Translations under genes and position numbers: made by a program | Notes under the pieces: generated by a model | Told to the model about the DNA's origin: nothing | What the model saw: only the letters and a program-made list of their open reading frames with translations | Database searches by the model: none | NCBI GenBank assembly: GCA_020433835.1 | Contig: JAGRBY010000200.1 | Span: 1-11,152, forward strand | Source of the DNA: Anaerolineae bacterium | GTDB taxonomy: Bacteria > Chloroflexota > Anaerolineae > 4572-78 > J111 | Direction: 5' to 3' | DNA: 11,152 bases | Shown: piece by piece, positions 1 through 7,500 of the stretch | How the letters are laid out: every line of letters starts with the position of its first letter | Position numbering within the stretch: the first letter of the stretch is position 1

Positions 1-401
1 GCATCATCCAGACCGGCTTCCCGTAATAAAGCTGTCCAGGTCGATTTATCCAGCACTCGCCCCTGAATAAAATAGTGAGCCTGCCCTAATAGATCAAGCA
101 CCAATCGCTGTTGCTCGCGTAACTGCTGTATCTCTTGATTCAAAGCGATGAGCCTGGCCTCCAACGCTTGGGTGAGGTGGTCGGCATCATCGGCCCAGAG
201 CAGTTCCCCAATGCGTTCCAACGATAAGCCCGCCGCCCGATACGTCCGAATTCGCTCCAGTCGAGCCAGATCGGCCTCGCTGTAAAGCCGATACCCGGCT
301 GAACTCTTAGCGCTAGGGGCTAAAAGTCCGATGCGGTCGTAATAAAGCAGCGTGCTGCGTGAGAGTTGGGCCAGTTCGCCTATCTGTCCAATGGTGTACA
401 T
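1..401 (-). CDS. MerR-family transcriptional regulator, 3' end beyond window
   Basis: This is a DNA-binding activator of the MerR type, 133 residues of which are in the window; the reading frame is still open at base 1, so the C-terminus is missing. The start ATG (399-401) has a GGAGG ribosome site (409-413) at 7-base spacing. Residues 1-70 form the winged helix-turn-helix: TLLYYDRIGLL at 17-27 and GYRLYSEADLARL at 36-48 are the classic family motifs. A long helix at about 78-105 is the dimerisation coiled coil. The tail reads DKSTWTALLREAGLDD, which in my recollection is typical of a MerR subgroup with a further C-terminal segment rather than a metal-binding loop; no Cys metal site is visible. 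The gene overlaps the end of the upstream gene by 22 bases, so the two are probably translated together, and it probably controls the 19-bp-spacer promoter at 856-886, including its own expression. The family call is firm; the effector is unknown. Confidence 0.92.
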   Translation of the reverse strand, partial: MYTIGQIGELAQLSRSTLLYYDRIGLLAPSAKSSAGYRLYSEADLARLERIRTYRAAGLSLERIGELLWADDADHLTQALEARLIALNQEIQQLREQQRLVLDLLGQAHYFIQGRVLDKSTWTALLREAGLDD

Positions 402-811
402 ACAGTTGCCTCCAGAGGGTGGCGGTCAGGCTCAAGAAAGCGCGTTCGGGCCTCATCGCTAAATAATCGCTCAGGGCTGTAATAATAAAGGAGCACCTCT
501 TTGGCTTGGTCGACCAAATCGGGGTTCAGCACGAGGAAACGTTGCCAATCGGTTACCGGTTGTTGAACCAGACGCAGTCCAATCACGCGCATTAAGGCTT
601 CGGTGATGGTCTGGTGATATTTATCGTGTGCGCCGAGATGTTCGGCAAAGGCGCGAATACTTCGCCCCACGCGCTCGACTGCCGGATCAAGGCCGTCTTG
701 CACAATGCAAAGAAAGGCTAACCGCAAATGGGCTTTATGATCGAAGGTAGCGGGGGTAAGCTTCAAGGTCTCAAAATTGGCTAAGAATTGTTTGTCGTTT
801 TGGGTAAGCAT
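380..811 (-). CDS. Conserved protein of unknown function, MerR operon partner
   Basis: This is a 143-residue protein of a family I recognise by pattern but cannot name. Diagnostic segments are FDHKAHLRLAF (23-33), KYHQTIT (64-70), NPDLVDQ (96-102), YYSPERLFSDEAR (110-122) and FLEPDRHPL (125-133). The conserved His residues (25, 28, 66) could form a binding or catalytic site, but this is inference. There is no signal peptide or membrane segment, so it is probably cytosolic and mainly helical. The ATG at 811 is preferred over the one at 838 because GGAGAG sits just upstream of it (spacing 4-5), while the earlier ATG has no ribosome site. It is the first gene of the operon and its last 22 bases overlap the MerR gene. 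The promoter at 856-886 precedes it directly, so it is the likely target of that regulator. Confidence 0.8.
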   Translation of the reverse strand: MLTQNDKQFLANFETLKLTPATFDHKAHLRLAFLCIVQDGLDPAVERVGRSIRAFAEHLGAHDKYHQTITEALMRVIGLRLVQQPVTDWQRFLVLNPDLVDQAKEVLLYYYSPERLFSDEARTRFLEPDRHPLEATVCTPLDR

Positions 812-855
812 ATTTCTCTCCAATGAATGTGTTATCATATGTTGTCATTGGAGCC

Positions 856-886
856 ATTATAAACCCTACACTTATAGTCAGGTCAA
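856..886 (-). promoter_or_regulatory. MerR-type promoter with 19-bp spacer and operator dyad
   Basis: Read on the minus strand there is a -35 TTGACC (881-886) and a perfect -10 TATAAT (856-861), separated by 19 bases. Housekeeping promoters normally have 17; 19-20 is the hallmark of promoters untwisted by MerR-family activators. An imperfect dyad, ACC-nn-AC, 7 bases, GT-nn-GGT (863-883), lies within the spacer and just overlaps the -35, which is where MerR proteins bind. The first gene starts 45 bases downstream of the -10. The MerR gene in the same operon is the obvious ligand-responsive regulator. Confidence 0.7.
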
Positions 887-898
887 GCCTTATTTAAT

Positions 899-1000
899 GC
901 AGAACTTACGCAAAAGACAAGTGACAGTCACTTGGACACCTAAATCAACCTGTTCGGGCTAATCCAATGCTGATTTACGGCCAATAAGTGACTGTCACCT
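899..1000. repeat. Palindrome-ended dispersed repeat, copy A
   Basis: A core of about 82 bases (919-1000) is bounded by arms that are inverted copies of each other, GTGACAGTCAC (921-931) and GTGACTGTCAC (988-998); each arm is itself an odd-length palindrome. The core matches the reverse complement of copy B (8330-8412) at roughly four of five positions. The left flank CAGAACTTACGCAAAA resembles the left flank of copy B, whereas the right outer flank is absent. The core stops exactly next to the stop codon (1001-1003) of the PP2C gene, so on the minus strand it forms the start of that gene's 3' untranslated region and might act as a terminator or stabilising hairpin. No coding capacity is seen. 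Confidence 0.75.
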
Positions 1001-2170
1001 TTATAAAACTTTAGCCACAACCACGGTGACATCGTCGTGCAAAGGATGGCCGCCGGCCCAATCTTTACCAAGCTGCTTGATGTGTTCCAAAATAATGTTA
1101 GCACTGGCCTCTGACGGATCTAACTGCTGGAGAGCCTGATACAAGCGGTTAAATCCCAAAAATTGGCCAAAGGCGTTAAACTGCTCAACCACGCCGTCTG
1201 ACATTAAGATAATGACGTCGCCCGGCCCAAGTTCAAACGAGGTGACTTGATAAACGGCTTCAGGAGTAATACCAAGCGGCAGCCCTGAAATAAGCACTTC
1301 TGTTAGGGAGGCCGCCGGCCTCAAAATGTAAATGGGCGGAATGCCGCCACCACTAACTGTAACAGCAAGGCCACCATCCGGCTTTTCCTGCAATTCAAGC
1401 AACAAGAGCGCCATATTGAGTTGTTTGCCCAGACCTAATTTACAAAGAATCACGTTGAGTTCTTCTAACAGCGACTTAATATCGTGACTTCTATGTGCTA
1501 AAAGCAGGGCTTTCGTCATCGAGACCATCAAGGCTGAACTGACGCCGTGCCCGGTGGCGTCGCCCAAAACTAAAAGTTGTTTGTCACCAACGCGCGTGAA
1601 AAAATCATAGTAATCGCCGCCAACCTCTGAGGCGGTTTCTTGCCAGGCTACAATATCAAGGTAGGGGAGCGAAGGGGTCGCCAGCGGCAACATCGAGCGT
1701 TGAATTTGTCGGGCGCTTTCCAATTCTGCGGATTTACGTTTGTTCTCCGTATCAAGCTGCGCCAGGGTGGCGGCTTGCTGGTCGCGCAGCCGTTTCTTTT
1801 CGAGACAAGCACCGATGCGGGCTTTGAGTAAGATAGGATCAAACGTTTTTGGTAAATAGTCCTCTGCACCCAATTCAATGGCCTTAATAATGCTTAAGAG
1901 TTCTTCTTGGGCCGAAATGACAATTACGGGAATGTCTCTTAGCTCGCTGCGGCTTTTCATTTCGGCCAGTACTTGGTACCCATCAATTTCGGGCATGATA
2001 ATATCTAACAAAACCAAATCGACCGGTTGATTTTGCAGGATGTCGAGGGCGATCCGACCATTTTCAGCCAGAATAGGAGTATGTCCCAGCCTTTTGACCG
2101 CCATCGAGATTTTTAGACGATTCGTTTTATGATCATCGACAACCAAGATACGGCCTGGATTGGCAGTCAT
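1001..2170 (-). CDS. Response regulator with PP2C/SpoIIE-type phosphatase domain
   Basis: This is a 389-residue cytosolic signalling protein, of the RsbU/SpoIIE-like class that dephosphorylates a serine on an anti-sigma-factor antagonist. Residues 7-122 are a receiver domain with all key positions: the acidic pair D12/D13, phosphoacceptor D56 (in LVLLDIIMPEIDG), S86 and K108. Residues 123-158 are a charged helical linker, probably a coiled coil transmitting the signal. Residues 165-388 are the phosphatase, with metal-binding aspartates in EVGGDYYDF (D186), LGDATGHG (D204), SDGVVEQ (D325) and HDD (D379/D380). The start ATG has AAAGGA about 9 bases upstream. No STAS antagonist or anti-sigma kinase gene is in the window, so its partner is elsewhere. 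A receiver-domain remnant lies upstream on the same strand. Domain calls are firm; the regulated pathway is unknown. Confidence 0.93.
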   Translation of the reverse strand: MTANPGRILVVDDHKTNRLKISMAVKRLGHTPILAENGRIALDILQNQPVDLVLLDIIMPEIDGYQVLAEMKSRSELRDIPVIVISAQEELLSIIKAIELGAEDYLPKTFDPILLKARIGACLEKKRLRDQQAATLAQLDTENKRKSAELESARQIQRSMLPLATPSLPYLDIVAWQETASEVGGDYYDFFTRVGDKQLLVLGDATGHGVSSALMVSMTKALLLAHRSHDIKSLLEELNVILCKLGLGKQLNMALLLLELQEKPDGGLAVTVSGGGIPPIYILRPAASLTEVLISGLPLGITPEAVYQVTSFELGPGDVIILMSDGVVEQFNAFGQFLGFNRLYQALQQLDPSEASANIILEHIKQLGKDWAGGHPLHDDVTVVVAKVL

Positions 2171-2273
2171 CTAAATAGATCCTTTCATACTTCGGCGCGA
2201 ACTGAAACCAAGGCCACTTTCACGTCTTCACACCACGTTCAGCCTGTTGTACTTCTAGGGCGGTGCCGGATGT

Positions 2274-2450
2274 TTACCATTCCGACATGGCCTTGACTGT
2301 CATAGCAATTATATAAGGGTCTGCTTCACTATGCCAACGGCGACGTATGGTGCGCTTAACCTCCAAACCATCTGGTCCAGACATTTGTATATCAATCAGC
2401 ATAGCATCGTAGGATTGCGAGAGGGCTTTTATCAATTCAATTTTACGCAA
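2274..2450 (-). pseudogene. Receiver-domain remnant (hybrid kinase type)
   Basis: Translating the minus strand from about 2450 gives LRKIELIKALSQSYDAM, then LIDIQMSGPDGLEV with the phosphoacceptor Asp, then PYIIAMTVKAMSEW and a stop at 2274. This matches beta-2 through about alpha-4 of a receiver domain of the kind found at the C-terminus of hybrid histidine kinases (usual pattern: MDIQMP-DG then IIAMTA-AM). The first third of the domain and everything after AM are gone, so it cannot fold as a complete receiver. The frame runs open upstream to 2498, but that part does not resemble the family. Its orientation toward the PP2C gene suggests it is the tail of a lost kinase that once preceded it. 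Confidence 0.7.
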
Positions 2451-2464
2451 TGAGGAGAAAAACA

Positions 2465-2626
2465 ATGACGAACTATTTTGTTCAGGGCAACTATACATCA
2501 GAAGGTGTCAAAAAGGCTCATAAAAGAAGGGGGGCCAATCGAGCCGAGTCCGCTAGCCCGCTTTTTACGGCGGCCGAGGCGAGATCATCCTACGCACCCG
2601 CCAAGAAGACTCGTGGGTGGTCGTAG
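2465..2626 (+). pseudogene. 5' fragment of a GYD-domain gene, now a 53-codon chimera
   Basis: The ATG at 2465 has a strong GAGGAG ribosome site (2452-2457) seven bases upstream. The first residues, MTNYFVQGNYTSEGVKK, look like the start of GYD-domain proteins (short dimeric alpha/beta-barrel proteins of about 95 residues, usually beginning with a tyrosine-rich strand and a T-x-E-G-x-K helix start). After about residue 26 the resemblance ends and the frame continues over histidine-kinase DNA in the wrong frame to a TAG at 2624. The start and ribosome site are intact, so a 53-residue product could still be made. The GYD assignment rests on one short stretch and is tentative. Confidence 0.45.
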
Positions 2627-2760
2627 AAATCGAAGATACCGGCCTCGGAATTCCTGAAGAGATTCAGCTAAAAATCTTTGATCCTTTTTTTACCTCTTGC
2701 TGGGCGGGAAGAATGTTTGCTTTGCTATCGAAATTAGACATATGCCGATTAGAGTGGTGA
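2557..2760 (+). pseudogene. Histidine kinase ATP-binding domain fragment
   Basis: One plus-strand frame reads GRGEIILRTRQEDSW, VVVEIEDTGLGIPEE, then IQLKIFDPFFT. This is the unmistakable G1 box (D-x-G-x-G) and F box of a histidine kinase HATPase domain. The upstream frame is closed by a TAG at 2554, so the dimerisation/phosphoacceptor His and N box are missing. Immediately after PFFT the sequence no longer resembles a kinase (the G2 box GxGxGL is absent) and ends at a TGA (2758-2760). It has no start codon of its own. It lies on the opposite strand to the receiver remnant, so the debris has been rearranged, not merely truncated. Confidence 0.75.
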
Positions 2761-2776
2761 CTTGTGGGATTAGTAA

Positions 2777-2805
2777 TTGAAAACGGGGTCACCTTGCAGT
2801 ATAAT
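2777..2805 (+). promoter_or_regulatory. Sigma-70-type promoter for the methionine synthase-like gene
   Basis: TTGAAA (2777-2782), a 17-base spacer and TATAAT (2800-2805) make a near-consensus promoter. It starts just after the last debris stop codon (2760). The predicted transcript would have a leader of about 80 bases before the ATG at 2894. I saw no SAM, cobalamin or T-box riboswitch signature in that leader. Confidence 0.65.
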
Positions 2806-2893
2806 CAGGTGCCAATTTATGGTCGGACTTCCAGCACCGGAGTTGGGGGCCGTGAATAGATCGATACAATCAAAAATAATTGGAGGCGAACCT

Positions 2894-3928
2894 ATGGAAC
2901 ACTCTATTCTGCAAAGCACCGTTGCCGGCAGTCTGCCCAAACCGGCCTGGCTGGCGAAGCCGGTTAAACTCTGGGCACCCTGGGCGCTAGAAGGCGAGGC
3001 CCTGGCCGAGGCCAAGCGCGATGCGGTTCGATTAGTCCTCCGTGATCAGGAGCAAGCCGGTATTGATATTGTCAGTGACGGCGAGCAAACCCGCCAGCAC
3101 TTTGTCACCACTTTTATCGAGCACCTTGATGGCGTGGACTTCGAGCGCCGCGAAACCGTTCGCATTCGCAGCCGGTATGATGCCCAGGTGCCGGTGGTAA
3201 CCGGGCCGGTCTCCCGTAAACAGCCGGTCTACGTTGAGGACGCCCGCTTTTTACGCAGCGAAACCACCCACCCCATCAAGTACACCTTGCCCGGCCCCAT
3301 GACCATGGTAGACACCCTCTACGACGATCATTACCGCAGCCGGGAAAAGCTGGCCTGGGAATTCGCCAAGATTTTGAACGAAGAAGCCCGCGAGTTAGCC
3401 GCCGCCGGAGTGGACGTGATCCAGTTCGACGAACCGGCCTTCAACGTCTATTTTGATGAGGTGCGCGACTGGGGCATCAAGACACTAGAGCGGGCAGCCG
3501 CAGGTCTATCGTGTAAAACAGCGGTTCACATCTGCTATGGCTACGGCATCAAAGCCAACAACGATTGGAAAAAGACGCTTGGCTCCGAATGGCGGCAGTA
3601 CGAAGAATTTTTCCCCCTCCTCCAAGCCTCCACTATCGATCAGGTGTCGCTGGAGTGCCACAACTCACACGTACCTATCGAATTGATCGGGCTACTGCAG
3701 GGCAAAGATGTCTTGGCCGGAGCCATTGATGTGGCCACCGACCAGATCGAAACGCCGGAAGAAGTGGCGGCCACCATCCGGCAAGCCCTCAATTATGTGG
3801 CCCCGGAAAAGCTCTACCCCTGCACTAACTGCGGCATGGTTCCTCTTAGCCGCGCGGCAGCCGTTGGCAAGTTGAAAGCGCTGGCCGCCGGTACGGCCAT
3901 TGTCAGGCAAGAGTTGGGCAGTTCTTGA
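2894..3928 (+). CDS. Cobalamin-independent methionine synthase family protein (core-MetE, MesD-like)
   Basis: This 344-residue protein corresponds to only the C-terminal catalytic half of classical MetE (about 750 residues). It should transfer a methyl group to homocysteine at a zinc site, making methionine in the cytosol. The zinc ligands expected from MetE are present: H212 and C214 (VHICYGYG), E254 (SLECHNSH) and C313 (TNCGM). Other family motifs are DGEQTRQHF (62-70), TLPGPMTM (131-138) and FDEPAFN (178-184). The ATG at 2894 is chosen over the upstream in-frame ATG at 2777 because GGAGG (2882-2886) precedes it at 7 bases, and 2777 falls inside the promoter. The whole-length pattern resembles, from memory, the folate-independent MesD group (Acinetobacter type), which works with a DUF1852 partner, MesX. 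No such gene is next to it here. It is monocistronic and convergent with the DinB gene. Confidence 0.9.
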   Translation: MEHSILQSTVAGSLPKPAWLAKPVKLWAPWALEGEALAEAKRDAVRLVLRDQEQAGIDIVSDGEQTRQHFVTTFIEHLDGVDFERRETVRIRSRYDAQVPVVTGPVSRKQPVYVEDARFLRSETTHPIKYTLPGPMTMVDTLYDDHYRSREKLAWEFAKILNEEARELAAAGVDVIQFDEPAFNVYFDEVRDWGIKTLERAAAGLSCKTAVHICYGYGIKANNDWKKTLGSEWRQYEEFFPLLQASTIDQVSLECHNSHVPIELIGLLQGKDVLAGAIDVATDQIETPEEVAATIRQALNYVAPEKLYPCTNCGMVPLSRAAAVGKLKALAAGTAIVRQELGSS

Positions 3929-4046
3929 GGAATAAGCCAAATTGACCACTTCGAATCGAGAATTAATAAACAACATAGGTCTGAGCCAAGACCTGATCGG
4001 CAAAGCTGTGGTCGCCGCTAATGGTGACGAGCGATTCCGCGTTTCC

Positions 4047-4529
4047 TCAGGGCCATAACCCCATTACCTGCCGCATAATGGCTAACTCGCCGGTGTGGTA
4101 GGCGTTGTGACTGGCGATGATGTTGATTTCTCGCAGGATATTGTGCTGGTGTTCGCCGCTGTTGGGCAAGGGCGCGAAGAGATCAACCGCCGGATCGTTG
4201 ATGATCGCCACCAGCTTTTGCCGGTCGGTGTAGAACTGCTCGATGGTCTGCTGCCAGCCGGATAGATCCGTCTCAGCCGATGGGGCCGGCCAGAGATCAT
4301 CGGGAAAATTGGGCCAGCGGTAGGTGTCGGATTGGATGTAATCGAGGATGTCTTTCTGGCAGATACGGATATGCTCAAGCAGGTGCCAAAAGGTGTAATC
4401 GGCGTTCGGCAGCCGGGTGTTGATTTGATCGGCAGGAAAATCGGCAACCGCATCCTCGAAGTCCATATGCGCCTGCCGGATGGTGAGCATGCGCACCAGT
4501 TGGTTTCTTACTTCTGCATCGTTGTTCAT
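4047..4529 (-). CDS. DinB-superfamily (YfiT-like) protein
   Basis: This 160-residue helical protein has the four-helix-bundle DinB fold, which commonly carries a three-histidine metal site and in characterised relatives serves as a thiol (mycothiol or bacillithiol)-dependent transferase. The visible motifs fit: FWHLLEHIRICQKDIL in helix 2, and HNAYHTGELAIMRQVMGLWP at the C-terminus with the paired histidines; PNFPDDLWP is the usual loop. The enzyme activity and substrate cannot be read from the sequence. The ribosome site AAAGGA (4538-4543) lies inside the end of the upstream regulator gene, whose stop codon is only 4 bases before this start, so the two are almost certainly cotranscribed and coupled. 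After the TGA the frame stays open for about 25 more codons. Confidence 0.88.
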   Translation of the reverse strand: MNNDAEVRNQLVRMLTIRQAHMDFEDAVADFPADQINTRLPNADYTFWHLLEHIRICQKDILDYIQSDTYRWPNFPDDLWPAPSAETDLSGWQQTIEQFYTDRQKLVAIINDPAVDLFAPLPNSGEHQHNILREINIIASHNAYHTGELAIMRQVMGLWP

Positions 4530-4533
4530 AGAG

Positions 4534-7500
4534 TCAATCCTTTATCTCCGTTGTTTCAACCCGACCTGCGGATAAAGCCGCTCGCAGCCGCCGGTTGACC
4601 GGCACGTTGTTTAGAAACGATGTACGCATTTCAGGGTCGTCAATTCCGGCGGCGGTACGTTTTAATACGTCTGCCGCCATGCGTAACGCGGCTTTGGCCC
4701 GATCATCGTTACAAGCGTGAAAGACGACATAGCACTCATACATCGTATTGATTGGAAAGGGGAGTCCTTCCCCGGCGGTCGCCTCGATAGCCTGCCAGAT
4801 TTTGTCGGCCAAAGCCAGAGCCTCGTCGTGCCGACCCTGGGTTAGATAGACGACCGCCTGTTTGCACTGCGAGGTTAAATGCAAATGGGGCGTGTCGCTG
4901 TTGAGGGCAATTGCTTCATCAAACGTAATTTCTGCCTCGGTAAGGTGCCCGCTTCGCAATTGGAAATCGCCCCAATAGAGCAATGAATATCTTAAGCTAA
5001 AGTTCACTTTCAATTCTTTTTGGACGGCAATGGCGGCTCGATACTGTTTTTCGGCGGCTTCAGTTTGACCAAGCTTATCCAGAATAAAGGCATACAGCGA
5101 AAGCGTGTTGGCCTCGTTCATTTTACGGCTTTGCTGATGAGAAATCTCGATGCTTTTTAGGGTGTGCTCTTTGGCCTGTTCATAAGCGCCCAACAGCACG
5201 TAGGTTTCAGCCAGATTGTTGTGCGCATCACCTAACTTGGCCCGGTTATTGACTTGCGTGTACAAATGCAACGCCCGACGATCACAGACCAGGGCCGGCC
5301 CAATATTGTAGGCTTCGGCGTAGGCCGGTGCCAGGCGGCTGTAGACCAGGGCCTGGCCGGGCAAATGTCCCAACGACTCAAATATAGCCAGGGCTTTTTC
5401 CAAAACCGCCACGGCTTTATCAAACTGACCATCGTAAAGATAGTTGCGACCCAACTCACAGTACAACCGGGCTTCAAACTCCGGGTCGTTTATGTCTTTA
5501 GCCAGCGCAAAGGCTTGGTCTAAATAATTACGCGCCTGTTTCAAGTTGGACACCTGGTCTAATGAACTCATACTCCAAATAAGATAGGTTTCCGCTTCAA
5601 GAAGAGACCAGGCCGGATGTGGGTGCGTTAAGGCCATGATACGTTTGATATAGGGCATTATTTCATCAAGTGTGTTGATCGAGTCGAGTAACGTCAGTTG
5701 TTTGACCAGCAGAAAGGGCAGAACATCAGACTTAGACTCGGTTTGAAGGTGCGGCATATTGACAGCCATTTGCAGTAATTGCGCTCCCTCAAACCCCAAC
5801 CCTTCGTGGGCAAAGAAGGCCACCAAACCGGCTGCACTTTGCCGCAGTTGCTCCACTGCCGACGTTTCTACGGCCCAGCGCCAACCCTGGCGGATATTAT
5901 CGATCTCCAAGCGCAAGGCGGCACCGCTTTGGGCGGCTGCTTCTCCGGTTAGCAGTTTGGCTTTCTCTTGAAGCAACGTGAGAAAATAGTGGCTGTGCCG
6001 GGTTCGCACCTGTTCCACGTCGGCCGGCTGCGTCTCAAGCTTGCGCAAAGCCAATTGGCGCAGGAGTTCGTGCGCCATATAACGGCCATCACCGCTACCC
6101 CGCAGCAGCGACTTGTATCGCAGCCGGGTCAGCACCAGTGGCGAGGCTCCGGTTACACTTTGCGCCGCGGCCAAGGTGAAACCACCGCGAAAGATGGCCA
6201 ATTGGGACAAAACCGCTTGTTCGGCAGCCGTCAGCAGTCCCCAGGAGTGTTCGAATACAGTCGCGATATTGCGATGCCGGGGCGAGATATCGCGCAAGTC
6301 GGTTTCTAAAAGATCAAAATCTTTTTCCAAAAAGGCGGCAATCTGGGCCACGGAAACGTCTCGCACCCAGGTGGCCGCCAGTTCAAGCCCTAACGGCAGG
6401 CCTTCCACCAGCCGGCAGATATGAACGACATGGCTTAGCGTATCTTTAGACAAGCCAAACGTTTTATGAATACGATGGGCCCGGTCGACAAAAAGGCGAA
6501 CGGCCGCATAACGCGCCGCGTCCGGCTTGCCTGCCTGATCAGGATAAGGCAGACCGCGCAATTGAAACAAATCTTCTCCCTGAGCATTCAGGCGTTCGCG
6601 CGAGGTGATCAACAACACAAGCTCCGGCACAGACTCGATCATGGCGATCAGCAACTCGGCCCCGCCTTCAATCACATGCTCCAAGTTATCTATCACCAAC
6701 AAAAGCTGCCGGTCGCGCAAGATGGTGATAATTTCAGACTGGGGCGACTCTGAACCCCTAAAGGTGATGTCCAGCGCTTCGGCAATGGCCGCCGGAATTT
6801 CGGCACCGGTTTGAACCCCATCCAGCGGTACAAAGAAAACGCCATCACGAAAGGCATCGCGTTTAGCGCGGGCAGCTTGAAGAGCCAACCGCGTCTTGCC
6901 AATACCACCTGGCCCTACCAGCGAGATCAGCCGGTAGTGTCGCTCGGCCAAGCGTTGGCTAAGCTGTTCAAGCTCCGCTTCCCGGCCAATGAAGGGCGTG
7001 GTGTTCTCCGGCAGTGTATAAGCGCGAGTAGGTGATAGCGGCCGGGGCAATGGTACATCCTCAGAGACGGCAGTGAGCGTCCCCGCCTGAATTTCTTCAT
7101 AGAGCAGCAGCGTTTCAGCTTCCGGTTCGACGCCCAGTTCATCGCGCAAAACCGCAACGCAGGTTTGAAACTGCGTAAGTGCGGCGCTGCGCTGGCCTTG
7201 CGCTGCTAAGATCCGCATCAATTGACGATGAGCACGCTCATGGAGGGAGTCCATCGCCAATTGGCGGCGCGTATAATGCTCGGCCTCGGTCAAGTCACCG
7301 TTGCTTTCGGCGGCCTGGGCTAATCGCTCTAACTGTTTGAGCATCTGCATATGCAGCCGCTCGCGCCATATAAAAAGCCACTCTTCAAAAGTTAGACAAT
7401 CGTCCAGAAAAAACCCGCTCAAAAATGCATCGTGATATAACGACACGGCTTGTCTGAGGTTCGTCAGACAGTCCTGGCAATCAGCGAGATGCGTGTGTTT

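Noticed and set aside
777..962. A plus-strand frame of 61 codons over the MerR-type promoter.
   Set aside because: It covers the promoter and half of repeat copy A and has no ribosome site.
899..1000. Repeat copy A as a CRISPR or tRNA remnant.
   Set aside because: There is one unit only, with no spacer periodicity and no cloverleaf; it matches copy B instead.
2812..2893. A possible riboswitch in the leader of the methionine synthase-like gene.
   Set aside because: The leader is only about 80 bases and shows no SAM, cobalamin or T-box consensus elements; only weak local complementarity is visible.
5254..7157. Several plus- and minus-strand frames of 70-113 codons within the STAND regulator gene.
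   Set aside because: They overlap a well-supported 1116-codon gene in other frames, lack ribosome sites and show no family motifs.
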